Below are positions 1 to 9,398 of a stretch of 64,000 nucleotides of DNA, piece after piece. The translations under genes and the position numbers were made by a program. The stretch is from positions 345,235-409,234 of the forward strand of contig NZ_JH806633.1 of the NCBI RefSeq assembly GCF_000295095.1, given 5' to 3'. Every line of letters begins with the position of its first letter. The first letter of the stretch is position 1. The stretch is from Actinomyces timonensis DSM 23838. GTDB taxonomy: Bacteria; Actinomycetota; Actinomycetes; Actinomycetales; Actinomycetaceae. The notes under the pieces are model-generated. The model saw only the letters and a list, made by a program, of their open reading frames with translations, did not search any database and was not told the DNA's origin.

Positions 1-1
1 G

Positions 2-610
2 CTCGGCGCCGCGGCTGCCGCCTACTTCCTGGGCGACAAGCGCGTGCGCTACGAGGACAACCAGTTCACCTGGGGCCCCATCGCCGAGGTCGCCGCCCTG
101 TTCGTCGGCATCTTCCTCACGATGATCCCGGCCCTGGAGTACCTCGACGAGATTGCCCCGAGCCTGCCGATGAACGAGATCACCTTCTTCGTCTTCACCG
201 GCGGCCTGTCCTCCGTGCTCGACAACGCCCCCACTTACGTCACCTTCTTCGAGGTCGGCAAGGTCGTGGACTCCCCGGGCGGGGCGCTCGTGGCCGGCGT
301 GCCCGAGCTGTACCTCGTGTCGATCGCGCTGGGCTCGGTGTTCTGCGGCGCCATCACCTACATCGGCAACGGCCCGAACTTCATGGTCAAGTCCGTGGCC
401 GAGTCCGACGGCGTCGCCATGCCCTCCTTCGGGGGCTACGTCGTCCAGACCGCCACCCGCCTCGTGCCCATCCTTGCCGCCATGGTCATGCTCTTCATCG
501 CCCAGCCGCTCTGGGTCAAGCTCCTCGGCGGCCTGCTGACGGCGACCCTGCTCGCCTGGGACGCCGCCCTCTTCCTGCGCGGCCGTCGCCTGGCCATCCA
601 GGACGCCTGA
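2..610 (+). CDS. Na+/H+ antiporter (CitMHS_2/NhaD-like), C-terminal part
   Basis: The gene enters from the left edge with codons in phase from base 2, so only about the last 200 residues are present. They hold several hydrophobic segments and the motif GGLSSVLDNAPTY, characteristic of ion-transporter-superfamily Na+/H+ antiporters of the NhaD/CitMHS_2 type, where the Asp-Asn pair lies in a broken helix at the ion site. A second conserved stretch, TYIGNGPNFMVK, follows. The protein should exchange Na+ for H+ at the cytoplasmic membrane. It ends with LFLRGRRLAIQDA and TGA. A strong dyad follows the stop. The family is clear; the substrate ion is inferred from the family. Confidence 0.8.
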   Translation, partial: LGAAAAAYFLGDKRVRYEDNQFTWGPIAEVAALFVGIFLTMIPALEYLDEIAPSLPMNEITFFVFTGGLSSVLDNAPTYVTFFEVGKVVDSPGGALVAGVPELYLVSIALGSVFCGAITYIGNGPNFMVKSVAESDGVAMPSFGGYVVQTATRLVPILAAMVMLFIAQPLWVKLLGGLLTATLLAWDAALFLRGRRLAIQDA

Positions 611-626
611 GCACCAGAGGACAGTC

Positions 627-668
627 GGCGCGGCGCCCCGATCCTTGGTAGTACCGGGACGCCGCGCC
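627..668. terminator. Bidirectional hairpin terminator between convergent genes
   Basis: Arms 627-640 and 655-668 pair over 14 bp with one mismatch (ggcgcggcgccccg against cgggacgccgcgcc), with a 14-nt loop. It sits between the antiporter stop at 610 and the convergent glpT stop at 686. There is no T tract, which is common for actinobacterial terminators. Confidence 0.7.
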
Positions 669-685
669 TCCTCGTACTGCCGGGC

Positions 686-2083
686 TCAGTCCTCGCCCAC
701 GTGCTGGGAGCGCTCCTCGAGGAGGCGGCGCTCGTCGCGGCCCACGACGAGCATGAGCACGACGGCGATGACGGCCACCCCCACGAGGCACATGTAGGTG
801 ACATTCCACCCCGCGTAGTCGATGAGCCTGCCGACGCCGCTGGAGGCGAGCGTGGCGCCCAGCAGATAGCCGAACAATCCCGTGAAGCCAGCGGCCGTGC
901 CCGCCACGTTGCGCGGGGACAGGTCAATGGCCTGCAGGCCGATGAGCATGACCGGCCCGTAGATGAGCCCGCCGATGATCGCGATGAACAGGTAGAACAC
1001 GCCCATGGGCGCCGTCGGCGGCAGCTGCCAGTAGATGATGAGGGCCACGCCCACCCCGCCGAGGAACAGGATGCCGGCGCCCGAGCGCCAGCCGTGGAAG
1101 ACGCGGTCGGACACCCAGCCGCACAGCAGCGTTCCCGCGATGCCCGCGCCCTCGTAGATCGCGAAGCCGAGGATGCCGTCCTTCACGTTCGCGCCATGGA
1201 TGTAGTCGGTCAGGTAGACCGGGATCCAGTTGAGCACGCCGTAGCGCAGCGTGTAGACGAACACGTTGGTGACCGCCAGGAGCAGGATGACCCGGCTCTT
1301 CAGCACGTGGTTGAACAGCAGGGAGCGCCAGTCCTCCTTGCTCTCGTCGGCCTCCACCTTGGCGGGGTCATCGGCGAACTCCTCGATCGGCGGCAGGCCC
1401 ATGGCCTCGGGGCGGTCGCGGATGAGCAGGAAGGCGACGACGGCCACCCCGAGCGCCACGATCGCGGGCGCCCAGAACGCGGGGGCCCAGTCGGCGTCGT
1501 CGGAGGCGAAGGCGTCCAGGGCCCAGGCGGAGATGAGGCCGACCCCGGCGCCGCCGACATTGTGCGCGCAGTTCCAGATCGAGGTCTTCCAGCCGCGCTC
1601 GCGCGTGGAGAACCAGTGGACGAGGACTCGCCCGAATGGGGGCCATCCCATGCCCTGGAACCAGCCGTTGATGAACATGAGGACCGCGAACAGGCCCACC
1701 GAGGCCGTCAGGGCCGGCACGAAGGCGATGAACAGGTTCATGACGGCGGACAGCGCCAGCCCCAACGGCATGAAGTAGCGGGCGTTGGCGCGGTCGGAGA
1801 TCATCGCCATGAAGAATTTCGACAGCCCATAGGCGAAGAGCACCGCATTGGCCACAAGGCCGATATCGGAGGCGCTCATGATGCCGTGGTCCTTGAGGAT
1901 CGAGGCCACGAGCGACACGTTGTTGCGGATCAGGTAGAACCCCGCGTAGCCGATGAAGATCCCCATGAACGCGCTCGCCGGCCACTTCTTGTAGGCGGGG
2001 GCGATCTCATGGTCGGGCAGGCGGGGACGCGCCGGCGGCGCTGAGAGGAAACTTAGAGGACGGGGTGGTTCAGAGGACGTCAT
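686..2083 (-). CDS. glpT: Organophosphate:Pi antiporter, glycerol-3-phosphate transporter GlpT-like
   Basis: This 465-aa MFS protein belongs to the organophosphate:phosphate antiporter (OPA) family. After a 30-residue Pro-rich N-terminus it reads YKKWPASAFMGIFIGYAGFYL, then RNNVSL, GWFQGMGWPPFGR and SIWNCAHNVGG, all hallmarks of GlpT. Family members import glycerol-3-phosphate or hexose phosphate in exchange for Pi; the first substrate is the better guess because the motifs match GlpT more closely than UhpT. The ATG at 2083 has an AAGGAG ribosome-binding site. That start overlaps, as ATGA, the stop of a 13-codon upstream ORF. The C-terminus ends in an acidic tail. No glp regulator or glycerol genes are visible nearby. 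Confidence 0.85.
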   Translation of the reverse strand: MTSSEPPRPLSFLSAPPARPRLPDHEIAPAYKKWPASAFMGIFIGYAGFYLIRNNVSLVASILKDHGIMSASDIGLVANAVLFAYGLSKFFMAMISDRANARYFMPLGLALSAVMNLFIAFVPALTASVGLFAVLMFINGWFQGMGWPPFGRVLVHWFSTRERGWKTSIWNCAHNVGGAGVGLISAWALDAFASDDADWAPAFWAPAIVALGVAVVAFLLIRDRPEAMGLPPIEEFADDPAKVEADESKEDWRSLLFNHVLKSRVILLLAVTNVFVYTLRYGVLNWIPVYLTDYIHGANVKDGILGFAIYEGAGIAGTLLCGWVSDRVFHGWRSGAGILFLGGVGVALIIYWQLPPTAPMGVFYLFIAIIGGLIYGPVMLIGLQAIDLSPRNVAGTAAGFTGLFGYLLGATLASSGVGRLIDYAGWNVTYMCLVGVAVIAVVLMLVVGRDERRLLEERSQHVGED

Positions 2084-2121
2084 TGCTCCTTGATCGGTCC
2101 TGCCCGGGCGGGCAAGACCAT
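2080..2121 (-). CDS. Possible 13-aa leader ORF translationally coupled to glpT
   Basis: On the minus strand a GGAGGAG ribosome-binding site precedes ATG at 2121. The frame reads MVLPARAGPIKEQ and stops with TGA at 2082-2080, which overlaps the glpT ATG at 2083 (ATGA). The glpT ribosome-binding site lies inside this ORF, as does the dyad TGCCCG-CC-CGGGCA. This layout suggests translational coupling or attenuation. That it is translated is inference only. Confidence 0.4.
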   Translation of the reverse strand: MVLPARAGPIKEQ

Positions 2122-2250
2122 CAATTCTGCTCCTCCGATGAGCCCCCTGTCAGCGGCGGCGCGCGCCTATCAGCGATCACTCGCGCCGTGGGCCGGCCAG
2201 TCAGCCGCGCCGTCGGGCCGTGGGACGCCGGGCGCGCAATCGCGGCGCCC

Positions 2251-3366
2251 TCAGGCGGTGCCGGGCGCGGTGACGAAGTCGATGAGCTCCTCCATGCGGC
2301 CCAGCAGGCTCGGCTCTAAGTCCTTGTACGAGCGCACTGTCGCCAGGATCCGCTGCCAGCCGCGGGCGACATCCGCCTGGGTGGCGTGCGGCCAGCCGAG
2401 CGCGTCGAGCGTCCCGTGCTTGATATCCGTGCCGCGCGGGATCTCAGGCCAAGCGCGCAGGCCCACCCGTTCGGGGCGCACCGCCTGCCACACGTCCACA
2501 TACGGGTGTCCCAGCACCAGGACGTTCTCCCCGCCCGGCATCGTGCGCACGCGCTCGGCGATCCGCGATTCCTTGGAGCCGGCCACGAGGTGGTCCACGA
2601 GCACGCCCGCCCGCCGCGCCGGCCCCGGGGCGAACTCGGCCATGACCTCCTCGAGGTTGTCCACGCCGTCGAGCATGAGGACGACGACGCCCTCATGGCG
2701 CAGGTCATCGCCCCACACCTTCTCCACGAGCTCGGCGTCGTGCTTGCCCTCCACCCAGATCCGCGAGGCGCGGGCCGTGCGGGCGCGCTCGCCCTCCACC
2801 GCGTAGGAGCCCGACGCCGTCAACCGCCTCCCGCCGGCGCTCACCGGGCCGCTCGGGGCGCGGCGCGCCGGCACCGGCGGGTCGAGGATGACGGGCCGGC
2901 CCTCCAGCCAGAAGCCCGGGCCCAGCGTGAAGCCGCGCCGCGCCCCATGGCGGTCCTCCAGGACGACGATCCGCCGGCCCCCGGACTTCTCCACGGCAAC
3001 CGCCGCCCCCACGAAACCGGTCTCGCGGTCCTCCAGCACCATGCCCCGCTCGACGGGCACATGGACCGACTCCGGTCGGATGGCGCGCGGGCCCACCCGG
3101 TGCGGGTCCGCGGCGAGGACATCGCCCCCATAGCGGTCAGTCAGCGACGGCGCGGCGGGGGCAGTAGGAGCCCCGCGGCCGCCGGAGGCCGACCGGTTGC
3201 CGGTCTTCGCAGTCCTCGCGGGCTTGGCGGCCGCCGCCTCGTGCTGCTGGGCGCGGGTGGCGCCCTGCTCGCGCAGGGCCTTGCGGCGGGCCGCCGTCGC
3301 GCCGGGGACGGCCTGGGGGCGGTAGGGCATCGCTGGAGTCACGCCGGGCACGGTAGCGAGGCTCAC
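2251..3366 (-). CDS. DUF3097 family protein
   Basis: The protein is 371 aa from the outermost GTG. Its C-terminal 290 residues match the actinobacterial DUF3097 family: DRYGGDVLAADP at the domain start, SRIWVEGKHDAELVEKVWGD in the middle, then LVLGHPYVDVWQAVRPER. The family's function is unknown. The WVEGKHDAELVEK stretch resembles a TOPRIM-like core, which would suit a nucleic-acid enzyme, but that is speculation. The first 75 residues are Ala- and Arg-rich low-complexity sequence, and no start has a good ribosome-binding site (GTG 3366 and ATG 3330 are both possible), so the true start may be internal. It is transcribed divergently from hrcA, next to which the family is often found. Confidence 0.8.
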   Translation of the reverse strand: MSLATVPGVTPAMPYRPQAVPGATAARRKALREQGATRAQQHEAAAAKPARTAKTGNRSASGGRGAPTAPAAPSLTDRYGGDVLAADPHRVGPRAIRPESVHVPVERGMVLEDRETGFVGAAVAVEKSGGRRIVVLEDRHGARRGFTLGPGFWLEGRPVILDPPVPARRAPSGPVSAGGRRLTASGSYAVEGERARTARASRIWVEGKHDAELVEKVWGDDLRHEGVVVLMLDGVDNLEEVMAEFAPGPARRAGVLVDHLVAGSKESRIAERVRTMPGGENVLVLGHPYVDVWQAVRPERVGLRAWPEIPRGTDIKHGTLDALGWPHATQADVARGWQRILATVRSYKDLEPSLLGRMEELIDFVTAPGTA

Positions 3367-3399
3367 GCTGGGCGAACGGGAGACCCGCCGGGCCGGGCG

Positions 3400-3430
3400 T
3401 AGGATGGCACTCGCTGACCGAGAGTGCTAA
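3400..3430 (+). promoter_or_regulatory. CIRCE operator overlapping the hrcA-dnaJ promoter
   Basis: ATGGCACTC (3404-3412), a 9-nt spacer and GAGTGCTAA (3422-3430) match the CIRCE consensus TTAGCACTC-N9-GAGTGCTAA with two differences, both in the left arm. A TAGGAT -10 box (3400-3405) abuts it, so the expected transcription start lies inside the operator. HrcA binds CIRCE, which makes this an autoregulated heat-shock operon. Confidence 0.9.
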
Positions 3431-3465
3431 TACGAGAGGGCCTGAGCCGGGAGGAGGGCGACACC

Positions 3466-4530
3466 ATGGCTGATGACCGCCGTCTCAAGGTCCTGTCCGC
3501 CATCGTCACGGACTACGTGCGCACCCGCGAGCCCGTCGGCTCGCGCGCCCTCGTCGAGCGCTACCGCCTCGGCGTCTCCCCGGCCACCATCCGCAACGAC
3601 ATGGCCGCCCTGGAGGACGAGGGCTACATCCACCAGCCCCACACGAGCGCCGGTCGAGTCCCCACCGAGAAGGGCTACCGGCTCTTCGTCGACGAGGTCG
3701 CCCGCGTCAAGCCCCTGTCCGCCCCCGAGCGCGCCGCCATCTCCGCCCTGCTCACCGGCGCGGTGGACCTGGAGCAGGTGGTGGCCCGCACCGTGCGCGT
3801 CCTGGCCCAGCTCACCGGGCAGCTCGCCGTCGTCGAGTACCCGAGCCTGCGGCTGACCGCCCTGCGCCACCTCGAGCTCGTCGCCCTGGCGCCCACGCGC
3901 CTGCTCATGGTCATCATCACGGACACCGGCCGTGTCGAGCAGCGCACCCTCACCCTCATGGGCGACCATGCCGGCCAGGGATCCGACGGCGCGAGCGGCG
4001 TCATCGACCCGATCGCCCTGGAGCGCCTCAAGGTCCGCCTCAACGCCTCGCTGGTGGGGCGCCGCGCCGACGCCGTCGTCCCCGTCCTCGCGGGACTGGC
4101 CGAGCAGGCCCCCGCCGACGAGCGCGCCCTGCTGGCCGCCGTCACCGGCGAGCTCATCGCGGCCCTCCGCCCCGACGCCGAGGAGCGCATCGCTGTGGCC
4201 GGCACCGCGAACCTCGCCCGGGCCACCCCCGACTTCACCACCATGGGGCCCCTCCTAGACGCCATCGAGGAGCAGGTCGTCCTCCTGCGCCTGCTCTCCG
4301 GGGACCCCGCCGACGCCTCCGGGATGCGCGTGAGCATCGGCTCGGAGAACCACGAGGACGCCCTGGCCGAGGCCAGCGTCGTCACCGCCGGGTACGGCCC
4401 GGGCATCGGCGACGCCGTCGCCCACCTGGGGGTCATCGGCCCCACCCGCATGGACTACCCGGCCACCATGGCCGCCGTGCGCGCCGTCGCCCGCTACCTG
4501 TCCCGGTTCCTCGCCGGGCCGCAGGACTGA
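3466..4530 (+). CDS. hrcA: Heat-inducible transcription repressor HrcA
   Basis: HrcA represses class I heat-shock genes by binding CIRCE, with GroEL acting as co-regulator. The 354-aa product from ATG 3466 (GGAGGAGG site upstream) begins with a winged-helix region carrying [19 protein letters not shown] and [16 protein letters not shown], the diagnostic HrcA signature. The dimerization and GAF-like regions fill the remainder, ending [18 protein letters not shown], as expected for the family length of about 340-350 aa. An in-frame GTG at 3424 would put the start inside the operator, so I prefer 3466. dnaJ follows after 65 nt. The CIRCE element upstream implies autorepression. Confidence 0.95.
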   Translation: MADDRRLKVLSAIVTDYVRTREPVGSRALVERYRLGVSPATIRNDMAALEDEGYIHQPHTSAGRVPTEKGYRLFVDEVARVKPLSAPERAAISALLTGAVDLEQVVARTVRVLAQLTGQLAVVEYPSLRLTALRHLELVALAPTRLLMVIITDTGRVEQRTLTLMGDHAGQGSDGASGVIDPIALERLKVRLNASLVGRRADAVVPVLAGLAEQAPADERALLAAVTGELIAALRPDAEERIAVAGTANLARATPDFTTMGPLLDAIEEQVVLLRLLSGDPADASGMRVSIGSENHEDALAEASVVTAGYGPGIGDAVAHLGVIGPTRMDYPATMAAVRAVARYLSRFLAGPQD

Positions 4531-4577
4531 GCGGGCCGCCGCACCCACCGCACCACTGACCACCGACTGACGACTGA

Positions 4578-5711
<1,134 letters not shown>

Positions 5712-5769
5712 GCGGGCGCGCCGGGCGTAGTGCGGCGGGTGCCAGCGGAGCGCGGGGCGGGGGATGCCC

Positions 5770-6576
5770 TCAGGCCTGCTGGGATCCTGGCCAGTACAGG
5801 GAGTCCGGGGTGGCGCGCGCCCCGAAGATCGCCTGGCCCACGCGCACGCAGGTCGAGCCGCCCTCGATGGCGAGCTCGAAGTCGCCGCTCATCCCCATCG
5901 ACAGCTGGCCGTCGCCCACCGTTCCCGCCTGGAGGCCGGCGTCGCGCAGCTGGCGCATGGTGGTGAAGCAGTCGCGGACGCGGGCGGCGTCGTCGGTGTG
6001 GGCGGCCAGGGTCATGAGGCCGCGCACCCGCAGGGCGGAGTAGGCGGGAAGGGCTGCCAGGAACGCGGGGACGTCCGCGGGCTCCAGGCCGAACTTGCTC
6101 GCCTCACCCGAGGAGTTGACCTGCACGTAGACGTCCAGGGAGCGGCCGAGCGACTGGAGCCGGCGGTCGAGGGCCTCGGCCACGCGTAGCGAGTCCAGTG
6201 CCTGGAACTCGTGGGCGAAGGCCGCGACGTCCTTCGCCTTGTTGGTCTGGAGGTGGCCGATGAGCGCCCAGTGGATGGGCAGGTCCGCCAGGTTCTCGCT
6301 CTTGCGCTTGGCCTCCTGCACCTTGTTCTCGCCCATCTCGGTGATGCCCGCGGCGACGGCGGCCCGCAGCCGCTCCTCGGGGACGGTCTTGGAGACTGGC
6401 AGAAGGCGGATCTCTGAGGTGTCCCGGCCAGCGCGCTCGGCGGCCGCCTCGAGGCGCGCACGGACGGCGGCGAGGTTGTGGGCGAAATCCTCCGGCGTGA
6501 TCGCGGTGGTGAAGCGCGGGCTGCCGGCGGTGGGGGAGGCCTGCGAGTCGGGAGTGGAGGGCGAGTCCTGCGTCAT
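5770..6576 (-). CDS. yggS: YggS family pyridoxal phosphate homeostasis protein
   Basis: The product is a PLP-binding fold-type III alanine-racemase-like barrel that buffers free PLP and has no known catalysis. The 268-aa product from ATG 6576 has, after a 25-residue Ser/Pro-rich head, IRLLPVSKTVPEE with the PLP lysine, then GENKVQEAKRK, HWALIGHLQTNK and QVNSSGEASKFG. Near the end are LSMGMSGDFELAIEGGST and VRVGQAIFGAR, which bind the phosphate. All are diagnostic. In many Actinobacteria yggS lies in the ftsZ-sepF cluster; here it sits between dnaJ and rsmE, convergent with dnaJ and divergent from rsmE. Confidence 0.93.
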   Translation of the reverse strand: MTQDSPSTPDSQASPTAGSPRFTTAITPEDFAHNLAAVRARLEAAAERAGRDTSEIRLLPVSKTVPEERLRAAVAAGITEMGENKVQEAKRKSENLADLPIHWALIGHLQTNKAKDVAAFAHEFQALDSLRVAEALDRRLQSLGRSLDVYVQVNSSGEASKFGLEPADVPAFLAALPAYSALRVRGLMTLAAHTDDAARVRDCFTTMRQLRDAGLQAGTVGDGQLSMGMSGDFELAIEGGSTCVRVGQAIFGARATPDSLYWPGSQQA

Positions 6577-6615
6577 GGCCAGGACGCTAGCACCGGGGCG
6601 CGGGGCCGTGCCCCG

Positions 6616-6621
6616 TAGGCT
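6616..6621 (+). promoter_or_regulatory. -10 box of a probably leaderless rsmE transcript
   Basis: TAGGCT is followed by exactly 6 nt and then the GTG start at 6628. With the usual 6-7 nt between -10 and +1, transcription would begin at the start codon. Confidence 0.55.
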
Positions 6622-6627
6622 TAGAGC

Positions 6628-7416
6628 GTGACCGCGCCCGTTTTCATCCTGAGTCCCGACACCCTTGAGTCCGCCGGTGCCGCCGCTGCGGCAGGGCCCG
6701 GGGATGCGCTTGTCCTCACCGGCCCGGAGGCGCGCCACGCTGTGGCCGTGCGAAGGCTGCGCGCGGGTGAGCGCGTGGACCTCGTCGATGGCACGGGCCT
6801 GCGCCTGGTCTGCGAGGTGACCGCCGCGGGTGAGGGCGGCGCGAAGGACTGCCTGGCCGTGCGCGTCCGTGAGCGCGTGGATGAGGCGGCGCCGCCGGTG
6901 CGGCTCGCCCTCGTCCAGGCGCTGGCCAAGGGCGGTCGCGATGAGCAGGCCGTGGAGACGGCCACGGAAGTCGGTGTCGACCTCGTGGTGCCGTGGCAGG
7001 CGGAGCGCTCGATCTCGGTGTGGTCGGGGCCGAAGGTCGCCAAGGGGCGGGTGCGCTGGGAGGCCACGGCCCGTGAGGCCGCCAAGCAGGCGCGCCGGGC
7101 CCGCGTTCCCGAGGTGGCCGAGCCGCGTGGAACGGCGGGTCTCGCCGCGTGGGCGCGGGATGTCAGCGCTGGCGGGGGAGTGGTGCTCGTCCTGCACGAG
7201 GAGGCGACCGCTCCCATCAACGGCGTGGAGTTGCCCAGCGCCGGTGTGGTGGGCGTCGTTGTCGGCCCTGAGGGCGGGATCAGCGCCGAGGAGGTCTCGG
7301 CGCTGGAAGAGGCTGGCGCGGTAACGGTGCGGCTCGGCCCGCATGTCATGCGCACGGCCTCGGCCGGCCCCGTTGCCCTGGCCGTCCTCGCCCAGCGCGC
7401 CGGCCTGTGGTTCTAG
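6628..7416 (+). CDS. rsmE: 16S rRNA m3U1498 methyltransferase RsmE
   Basis: RsmE methylates N3 of U1498 of 16S rRNA with SAM; it is a trefoil-knot (SPOUT) enzyme. The 262-aa product starts with an N-terminal PUA-like region (TGPEARHAVAVRRLRAGE), then QALAKGGRDEQAVETATEVG and the W-x-ERS-type stretch PWQAERSISVW. The knot carries VVGPEGGIS and LGPHVMRTASA, which bind SAM. The length is typical. No ribosome-binding site precedes GTG 6628, but a TAGGCT box lies 6 nt upstream, which supports a leaderless start. The rsmE-dnaJ neighbourhood is conserved in Actinobacteria. Confidence 0.95.
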   Translation: MTAPVFILSPDTLESAGAAAAAGPGDALVLTGPEARHAVAVRRLRAGERVDLVDGTGLRLVCEVTAAGEGGAKDCLAVRVRERVDEAAPPVRLALVQALAKGGRDEQAVETATEVGVDLVVPWQAERSISVWSGPKVAKGRVRWEATAREAAKQARRARVPEVAEPRGTAGLAAWARDVSAGGGVVLVLHEEATAPINGVELPSAGVVGVVVGPEGGISAEEVSALEEAGAVTVRLGPHVMRTASAGPVALAVLAQRAGLWF

Positions 7417-7456
7417 TAGCACGCTCATCGGCGAGCGACCTCGACTTTTCGTTGCA

Positions 7457-7684
7457 ATGACGGTGGCGTGGCGGCGAGGCCGAAGCTCCCGTGCGCATTT
7501 GCCCGCCGAATGCGCACGGGAGGAATCCTGCGATCGAGCGATCCGCATGATTCCAACGATGATCTCGACCGCGGAGGGCCCTGAGCGTGCCGATTTTGGA
7601 CTGCGGTCATTGACCAGGGCGCCGCGCCTCGCTGGTCGGCGTCGATGGGGCATACTGCGGGCATGCTGATGACGGTGGCGTGGC
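7457..7684. repeat. 16-bp direct repeats bracketing a 14-bp perfect inverted repeat
   Basis: ATGACGGTGGCGTGGC occurs at 7457-7472 and again at 7669-7684. Between the copies, arms 7486-7499 and 7509-7522 form a perfect 14-bp dyad (CTCCCGTGCGCATT and its complement) with a 9-nt loop. The dyad could be the rsmE terminator, though no T tract follows. The direct repeats suggest a duplication or a small inserted element. Nothing else is recognisable in the 284-bp gap between rsmE and tetR. Confidence 0.6.
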
Positions 7685-7700
7685 CTGCGAGGAGTCGACG

Positions 7701-8330
7701 ATGAGCCCGCGCGGGCGCAGGCCCGCTGGCAGCCCGGATGCCCGCGAGGCGATCCTCGTCGCGGCCCGCAACGCCTTCGCGCGCGACGGCTACCACACCT
7801 CGCTGCGCGGCATCGCCCGGGAGGCCGGCGTCGATCCCGCCCTCGTCCACCACTACTTCAAGGACCGCGCCGAGCTCTTCGCCGAGGCCGTCGTCGCCTC
7901 AGCGGCAGGGGCGAGCGCCGTCGATATCTCCGAGCGCGCCGAGGCTGTCGCGCATCTCGCCCCCGAGGAGCTGGGGGAGGGGATCGTCCGGTCCTTCGTG
8001 GGACTCTGGGACGGGATGGGGCCCGACCGCTTCGCCGCCGTCATCCGCGCCGCCATGAGCAGTGACGAGAGCCTGGCGCCCTTCCGCGAGTTCGTCACCA
8101 CCGGAATCCTGGGGCGGATCGTGGGCAAGCTGGCGCCCGACCAGCCCGAGCTGCGTGGCCAGCTCATCGCCAGCCAGCTCATCGCCAGCCAGCTCATCGG
8201 TTTCGGGATGGCCCGCTGGATGGCCCGCATGGAGGGGATCGCCCAGCTCGACATCGAAGAGGCAGTGGCGCTCGTCGGCCCGACGATCCAGCGCTACGCC
8301 ACCGGGGAGCTACCCCGGTCGGGCGACTGA
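7701..8330 (+). CDS. TetR/AcrR family transcriptional regulator
   Basis: This is a likely local repressor of the ABC exporter that follows. The 209-aa product from ATG 7701 (GAGGAG site) has the N-terminal HTH: REAILVAARNAFARDGYHTS, LRGIAREAGVDPALVHHYFK. The C-terminal ligand and dimer domain ends MARWMARMEGIAQLDIEEAVALVGPTIQRY, of the TetR_C type seen with actinobacterial ABC transporters. Bases 8160-8200 carry a 15-bp tandem repeat that encodes QLIAS-QLIAS-QLIG in an inner helix, one unit more than looks necessary. The next gene starts 66 nt downstream, behind a promoter overlapped by a 16-bp palindrome. Confidence 0.9.
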   Translation: MSPRGRRPAGSPDAREAILVAARNAFARDGYHTSLRGIAREAGVDPALVHHYFKDRAELFAEAVVASAAGASAVDISERAEAVAHLAPEELGEGIVRSFVGLWDGMGPDRFAAVIRAAMSSDESLAPFREFVTTGILGRIVGKLAPDQPELRGQLIASQLIASQLIGFGMARWMARMEGIAQLDIEEAVALVGPTIQRYATGELPRSGD

Positions 8331-8361
8331 CGGGTTACGGCGAGCGCTGAACCACGACCCC

Positions 8362-8404
8362 TTGACGGGGCGGCGCCGCGCTCGTATATTCATCACATGA
8401 TGAA
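8362..8404 (+). promoter_or_regulatory. Sigma-70 promoter with palindromic operator for the ABC exporter
   Basis: TTGACG (8362-8367), 17 nt, then TATATT (8385-8390) form a near-consensus promoter. The start codon ATG at 8397 lies 6 nt after the -10 box, so the mRNA is probably leaderless. The dyad TTCATCA-CA-TGATGAA (8389-8404) covers the end of the -10 box, the transcription start and the start codon. A repressor bound here would block initiation; the adjacent TetR is the obvious candidate. Confidence 0.75.
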
Positions 8405-9398
8405 AAACGAGAATGCCTCGTCAGAGGCCCCCGACGACCCCCAGCAGGTGGTCGAGCGGATCTCGGTGACGATCGAGCGCTATGGCGCGGACTCCGAGAC
8501 CGATGTTGTCGCCGAGGGTTCGGCATCGAGCGTCCAGGGAGCGACGCCAGCCGGGGCGGTATCGCCCACTGCCGAGGTCGCCTCTGCGCCGATGCCGGTG
8601 CCGGCGTCGGGGCCCGCGGAGCCCCCGGCACCCAGGCCCGCCGTGCGCGCCAGCGGCCTTGTGGTCACACGCGGCGGCAACGAGATCCTCCACGGGATCG
8701 ATCTCGACCTGGCCCACGGCTCGGTCACCGGCCTCCTCGGGCCGTCGGGCTGCGGGAAGACGACGCTCATGCGGTCGATCGTCGGCGTTCAGCGGTACTC
8801 GGGGAGCCTGCAGGTCTTGGAGAGCACCCCCGGCAGCAAACCGCTGCGCGGCCGCATCGGCTACCTCACCCAGGAGGCCTCGGTCTACCCGGACCTCAGC
8901 GCCCGCCAGAACGTCGCCTACTTCGCCCGCCTTGCCGGGGCGCGCGCCAGGGGCGTCGATGAGGTCCTGGAGGAGGTCGGCATCGCTGACATCTCCGGAC
9001 GGTTGGTGAGCACCTTCTCCGGCGGTCAGCGCAACCGGGTCTCGCTGGCCTGCGCGCTCGTCGGCGCGCCGGAGCTCCTCGTGCTTGATGAGCCGACGGT
9101 CGGCCTCGACCCGGTGACCCGCGAGGACCTGTGGGCGGCCTTCCGCCGCATCGCCGAGGGCGGCACGACGATTCTCGTCTCCAGCCACGTCATGGATGAG
9201 GCATTCCGCTGCGACGGCGTCCTGCTCATGCGGGAGGGACGCATCCTCGCCTCCACCACCGCGCCCGAGCTCCTGGCCAGTACTGGCGCCGAGACGCTCG
9301 ACGACGCCTTCCTCACCATCATCCGCGAGGCCGAGTCGGCAGAGAAGGCTGGGCCGGCCAGCAGCGGAAGCGCCGCGAGCAAGGAGACGAACCGATGA
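8397..9398 (+). CDS. ABC-2 type exporter ATP-binding subunit
   Basis: This ATPase probably drives export through the permease encoded next. It is 333 aa. An unusual disordered N-terminal extension of about 80 residues, rich in Ala, Pro and Ser, precedes the ATPase domain, which begins near RASGLVVTRGG. Visible motifs are Walker A GPSGCGKTT, Q-loop YLTQEAS, signature FSGGQRNRVSL, Walker B LLVLDEPTVGLD and the H-loop SSH. A short Ala/Ser tail follows. The leaderless promoter geometry supports the ATG at 8397 and hence the long N-terminus. The stop overlaps the permease start. The substrate is unknown; TetR-linked ABC-2 systems often export drugs or peptides. Confidence 0.9.
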   Translation: MMKNENASSEAPDDPQQVVERISVTIERYGADSETDVVAEGSASSVQGATPAGAVSPTAEVASAPMPVPASGPAEPPAPRPAVRASGLVVTRGGNEILHGIDLDLAHGSVTGLLGPSGCGKTTLMRSIVGVQRYSGSLQVLESTPGSKPLRGRIGYLTQEASVYPDLSARQNVAYFARLAGARARGVDEVLEEVGIADISGRLVSTFSGGQRNRVSLACALVGAPELLVLDEPTVGLDPVTREDLWAAFRRIAEGGTTILVSSHVMDEAFRCDGVLLMREGRILASTTAPELLASTGAETLDDAFLTIIREAESAEKAGPASSGSAASKETNR

